A program made the position numbers and the translations under genes. Of a DNA stretch of 64,000 nt, positions 61,010-64,000 are shown in pieces. The DNA comes from an uncultured Phycisphaerales bacterium. GTDB lineage: Bacteria; Planctomycetota; Phycisphaerae; Phycisphaerales; UBA1924. The stretch lies in contig CALKJW010000025.1 of NCBI GenBank assembly GCA_937995595.1, forward strand, positions 24,264-88,263, read 5' to 3'. The first letter of the stretch is position 1; each line of letters opens with the position of its first letter. Below the pieces are notes generated by a model, which did not search any database, was not told where the DNA came from, and saw only the letters and a list, made by a program, of their open reading frames with translations.

Positions 61010-63787
61010 TCACACGTCCAGGTTCTTGACCTCCAGCGCGTGCTCTTCGATGAACTTGCGGCGCTCTTCGACGTTCTCGCCCATCAGGGTCGTGAACAGC
61101 ACCTCGGCCTCGCGCGCCCCGTCCCACGTCACGCGCATCAGCGTGCGCTTCGATACGTCCATCGTCGTGTCCCAGAGTTGCTCGGCGTCCATCTCGCCAA
61201 GGCCCTTGAACCGTTTGATCTCCAGACCGCGACGCCCCACCTCGTGCAGCGACGCGAGGATCGACGGGATATTCGCCGCTTCGACAAACCGCGACGCGCG
61301 GCCGGCCGCCTTGGCCTCGGCGTCGTCTTCGCCGCCACCCTCTTCGTCCGCGGCCTTGCCGCTCTGCGGCTCCGCCGCCTTCTCATTCAGTTCCCACGCG
61401 TACTTGGTCGGCAGTTTCTCGCCGCTGACCGATTCCTCCTGCGTGAGGGCGTAGTCGGCGATCGACAGCCCGTGCGACGCCAGTTGCTCGAAGATGCGCT
61501 CCAGTTCGCGGTTCTCGTGCAGTTCGCGGAGTTGAGCCGCGGCACGGCGCGGGCCGCCCTCGGCGGGCGCCGCCGCGGCGGCCTCGGCCTCCTCGCCGTC
61601 GAGTTCGAGCAGTTGCAGGCCGTTGCGCTCGGCGATGCGCCGCGCGTCCGGCTCCGACCACGCCCACGCCTCGCCGCCGGTCCACGTCAGGCGGTGCGTG
61701 GGGAGTTTGCCGGCGCCCGACGGGTCCTGGCTCCGGGCCGCGAGCAAGTCGGGGAACTTCACGCCGCGGCGCTCGGCGACCTCGACCAGTTCGCCCAGCC
61801 GGCGCAGCACGCGCACCAGGCGCGTCAGTTCGTCGCCCTCGATCCGGCGCGCCACGGCCGGCTGGCGCGTTTGGGGGTCGGCGATCACCGTCGTGTTGTC
61901 CGACGGGTCGGTCCTGCGGACGACCAGCGTCGCGCGCTGCAGCCCGACCTCGGTCAGCATGTCGTCGAGTTTGGCGTTGTTCAGCACGTACTGGGTCTTC
62001 CTGTTCCTGCCGCCGCCCCAGGCCAGTTGGTACAGCGGCGGCTGGGCGATGAACACCTTGCCGCGCCGGATCAGCTCGGGCATCTGCCGGAAGAAGAACG
62101 TCAGCAGCAGCGTGCGGATGTGCGAACCGTCGACGTCGGCGTCGGTCATGATGATGACGCGCCCGTAGCGGAGTTTGGAGACGTCGAAGTCCTCGCCGAT
62201 CCCGCACTTGAGCGCGGAGATGAGCACCCGGATCTCCTCGAACCCCAGCACCTTGTCGATGCGGGCCTTTTCGACGTTGAGGATCTTGCCCTTCAGCGGC
62301 AGGATCGCCTGCGTCTCCACGTCGCGCCCCTGCGTGGCCGACCCGCCCGCCGAGTCGCCCTCGACGATGAAGATCTCCGAGCGGTCGACGTCCTTGGTCT
62401 TGCAGTCGCGCAGCTTGGCGGGCATCGAGCCCGACTCCAGCGCGGACTTGCGGCGCGTCAGTTCGCGCGCCTTGCGCGCCGCCTCGCGCGCCTGCGCCGC
62501 GTTGATGCCCTTGAGCATCACCTTCCTGGCCTCGCCGGGGTGCTCCTCCAGCCACGCCTCCAGCGCCTCGGCGACCGCCGCGGAGACGAAGCCCTCGATC
62601 TCCGGGTTGAGGAGTTTCTCCTTGGGCTGGTTGTTGAACGTCGGGTTGGGCAGTTTGACGCTGACGATCGCCACCAGCCCCTCGCGCAGGTCCTCGCCCG
62701 TCGGCACCGGGTCCTTCTCCTTCAGGATGCCCGCCTTGCGCGCGTAGGTGTTCATCGCGCGCGTGAGCGCGGCCTTGAACCCCTGCCCGTGCGTGCCGCC
62801 GTCGGTGTTGTTGATGTTGTTGGCGAAGGTCAGCAGCGTCTCGTTGTACCCGTCGTGGTACTGCATCGCGACCTCGCAACTCATCAGCGAGGCGGGGTCG
62901 GTCTTGACCAGGTGCACGGGCGAGGCCACCGGCGTCTTGCCCGTCATGAGGAACTGCACGTACTCCAGCAGGCCGTTGGTCGCCTTGTAGGTCTCGCTGC
63001 GGATCTTGCCGTCGGGCCCGACGCGCTCGTCGCGCAGGCGGATCGTCACGCCGGGGTTCAGGTACGCCAGTTCCCGCAGGCGGTTGGACAGGATGCCGAA
63101 GTCGAACCGCGTGTCGGGGAAGATCTCCGGGTCGGGCATGAAGGTGACCTTCGTGCCCGTCTTGAACGGCGAGTCGGCGGGGATGTCGCCGACCACGGTC
63201 AGCGGCAGCGTCGTCTTGCCGCGCGTGAAGCCGATGGTGTGGATCTTGCCGTCGCGGTAGACCTCGCACTCCAGCCACTCCGAGAGCGCGTTCACGCACG
63301 ACACGCCCACGCCGTGCAGGCCGCCCGACACCTTGTACGCGCTGCCCTCCTCGCCGAACTTGCCGCCCGCGTGCAGCACCGTCATCACGATCTCGACCGC
63401 GGGCTTGCCGTCGTAGGCCGGGTTCTCGTGCTTCTTGGGGCCGATCGGGATGCCGCGGCCGTTGTCGACGACCGAGCACGAGCCGTCGGGCAGGATCGTC
63501 ACGCTCACCGTGTCGGCAAAGCCGGCCATCGCCTCGTCGATCGAGTTGTCGACCGTCTCGTACACCAGGTGGTGCAGCGCGCGGAGGTCGGTCCCGCCGA
63601 TGTACATGCCCGGTCGCTTGCGCACCGCCTCGAGACCTTCGAGGATCTTGATCTGGTCCTCGGCGTACGCCGCGCTCGCCCCGGCGCCGTTCGCCGCGGC
63701 CCCGGCTCCCGCCGCGGCGGCGGCGCTGTCGGGCTGGTTCGATTCGGGCGTGCTGGGCTCGGGCTTGCTGGGCATGGTCTGGTCCAT
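61010..63787 (-). CDS. gyrB: DNA gyrase subunit B
   Basis: 925 aa ATPase subunit of the type II topoisomerase that introduces negative supercoils. GHKL domain: VRKRPGMYIGGTDLRALHHLVYETVDNSIDEAMAG, GGKFGEEGSAYKVSGGLHGVGVSCVNALS. Toprim: IFIVEGDSAGGSATQGRD, IIMTDADVDGSHIRTLLLTFFFR. C-terminal: LEIKRFKGLGEMDAEQLWDTTMD. A ~240-residue insert lies between Toprim and the C-terminal motif with two acidic low-complexity loops (EEAEAAAAAPAEGG, EEGGGEDDAEAKA), explaining the length over E. coli (804). The start is MDQTMPSKPEP (63787) or MPSKPEP (63775); an Ala-rich linker follows. Confidence 0.95.
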   Translation of the reverse strand: MDQTMPSKPEPSTPESNQPDSAAAAAGAGAAANGAGASAAYAEDQIKILEGLEAVRKRPGMYIGGTDLRALHHLVYETVDNSIDEAMAGFADTVSVTILPDGSCSVVDNGRGIPIGPKKHENPAYDGKPAVEIVMTVLHAGGKFGEEGSAYKVSGGLHGVGVSCVNALSEWLECEVYRDGKIHTIGFTRGKTTLPLTVVGDIPADSPFKTGTKVTFMPDPEIFPDTRFDFGILSNRLRELAYLNPGVTIRLRDERVGPDGKIRSETYKATNGLLEYVQFLMTGKTPVASPVHLVKTDPASLMSCEVAMQYHDGYNETLLTFANNINNTDGGTHGQGFKAALTRAMNTYARKAGILKEKDPVPTGEDLREGLVAIVSVKLPNPTFNNQPKEKLLNPEIEGFVSAAVAEALEAWLEEHPGEARKVMLKGINAAQAREAARKARELTRRKSALESGSMPAKLRDCKTKDVDRSEIFIVEGDSAGGSATQGRDVETQAILPLKGKILNVEKARIDKVLGFEEIRVLISALKCGIGEDFDVSKLRYGRVIIMTDADVDGSHIRTLLLTFFFRQMPELIRRGKVFIAQPPLYQLAWGGGRNRKTQYVLNNAKLDDMLTEVGLQRATLVVRRTDPSDNTTVIADPQTRQPAVARRIEGDELTRLVRVLRRLGELVEVAERRGVKFPDLLAARSQDPSGAGKLPTHRLTWTGGEAWAWSEPDARRIAERNGLQLLELDGEEAEAAAAAPAEGGPRRAAAQLRELHENRELERIFEQLASHGLSIADYALTQEESVSGEKLPTKYAWELNEKAAEPQSGKAADEEGGGEDDAEAKAAGRASRFVEAANIPSILASLHEVGRRGLEIKRFKGLGEMDAEQLWDTTMDVSKRTLMRVTWDGAREAEVLFTTLMGENVEERRKFIEEHALEVKNLDV

Positions 63788-63876
63788 CAAAGACGGGTAC
63801 GAACGACCTGAACAGGACTCGGACCCAACGCCCCCGCCGCCCGCCCGCCCCCTGATCCGCGGCCCTGTTCGAGCGC

Positions 63877-63916
63877 CCAAAACCCCGCAAAAACCGCTTG
63901 GGAAACGGGGTTTTGG
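63877..63916. repeat. 11-bp perfect inverted repeat upstream of gyrB
   Basis: CCAAAACCCCG and CGGGGTTTTGG form a perfect 11-bp inverted repeat with an 18-nt loop, 90-130 bp upstream of the gyrB start. It could be a supercoil-sensitive regulatory hairpin or a bidirectional terminator. Confidence 0.5.
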
Positions 63917-63945
63917 ACGTGTGCGATGTTAGGCGCGCAGGGGGT

Positions 63946-63970
63946 GAAAATCGACCCGGCACGGGTCGAT
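63946..63970 (-). terminator. intrinsic terminator for a gene beyond the right edge
   Basis: On the minus strand ATCGACCCG-TGC-CGGGTCGAT (9-bp perfect stem, 3-nt loop) is followed by TTTT (63946-63949). It would end a minus-strand gene lying to the right of the window. Confidence 0.55.
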
Positions 63971-64000
63971 TCGGCCACGCGGCGGGCGCATGAAAAACGC

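Noticed and set aside
58103-63811. Plus-strand ORF of 1902 aa
   Set aside because: It is antisense to murE and gyrB and runs through the real gene at 60051 in another frame; its translation is Arg/His/Val-rich low-complexity text with no domain. It arises from high GC content lacking stop codons.
1-64000. Prophage, insertion sequence or integron
   Set aside because: No transposase, integrase, capsid or terminase motif was seen in any credible ORF.

Overview
The window is a GC-rich (estimated by eye at about 70%), gene-dense bacterial chromosome segment that looks like a planctomycete, most likely class Phycisphaerae. The clues are a C-terminal tandem dockerin-like EF-hand repeat (DFDNSG...FAFLSAWF), a prepilin-type protein, lineage-typical envelope proteins (a DUF4175-like giant, a secreted squalene-cyclase-repeat protein, DUF4870), a classical gram-negative outer-membrane kit (BamA, LptB, LptF/G, heptosyltransferase) and a DAP-type peptidoglycan pathway (MurE, MurF, MraY). 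No phage, insertion sequence, CRISPR array or rRNA was seen. Most lines of the ORF track are antisense or out-of-frame shadows caused by high GC.

Layout. 1-5.6 kb: end of a dockerin-tailed exoprotein, a eukaryote-like transketolase, then a three-gene cassette (SP-TM protein, 8-Cys secreted protein, MauE-prepilin fusion) behind a promoter whose spacer is a G11 tract. 5.6-14.5 kb (minus): secreted transglutaminase-like protein and a tightly packed envelope operon of DUF4175-like protein, Gln-rich coiled-coil protein, squalene-repeat protein and beta-sandwich protein. 14.5-24.3 kb: SnoaL-like protein with a histone-like basic tail, HDOD protein, PdxH, DnaB, an Hsp70, RibD, a secreted helical protein and an Rrf2 regulator. 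24.3-33.6 kb: P1B-4 metal ATPase, PAS-LuxR regulator, a Ser/Thr kinase with a coupled metallophosphoesterase, AmpD-like amidase, NadE, then a GNAT protein and a YbgC-like thioesterase separated by two heptanucleotide tandem arrays. 33.6-44.4 kb: inverted-repeat element, tRNA-Ala(GGC), heptosyltransferase, LptB, DUF4870, sugar phosphomutase, ParB, Nudix, orphan histidine kinase, a decayed SDR pseudogene, OPT transporter, aldo/keto reductase. 44.4-55.4 kb: BamA, GT4, WcaF-like acetyltransferase (minus), and methyltransferase, two GT2 enzymes, GH57 amylase, Tag glycosylase, LptF/G permease (plus). 55.4-64 kb: mraY, murF, murE (minus), a paralogue of the 22.9-kb secreted protein, and gyrB.

Functional themes. 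Cell-envelope construction dominates: precursor synthesis (murE-murF-mraY, sugar phosphomutase), LPS assembly and export (heptosyltransferase, LptB, LptF/G), outer-membrane protein insertion (BamA), and an exopolysaccharide cluster. The most novel-looking unit is the 2.65-5.57 kb cassette, which joins a putative phase-variable promoter, a palindromic operator, a disulfide-rich secreted protein and a redox-membrane-domain/pilin fusion. All calls are from reading the sequence; no database search was run.
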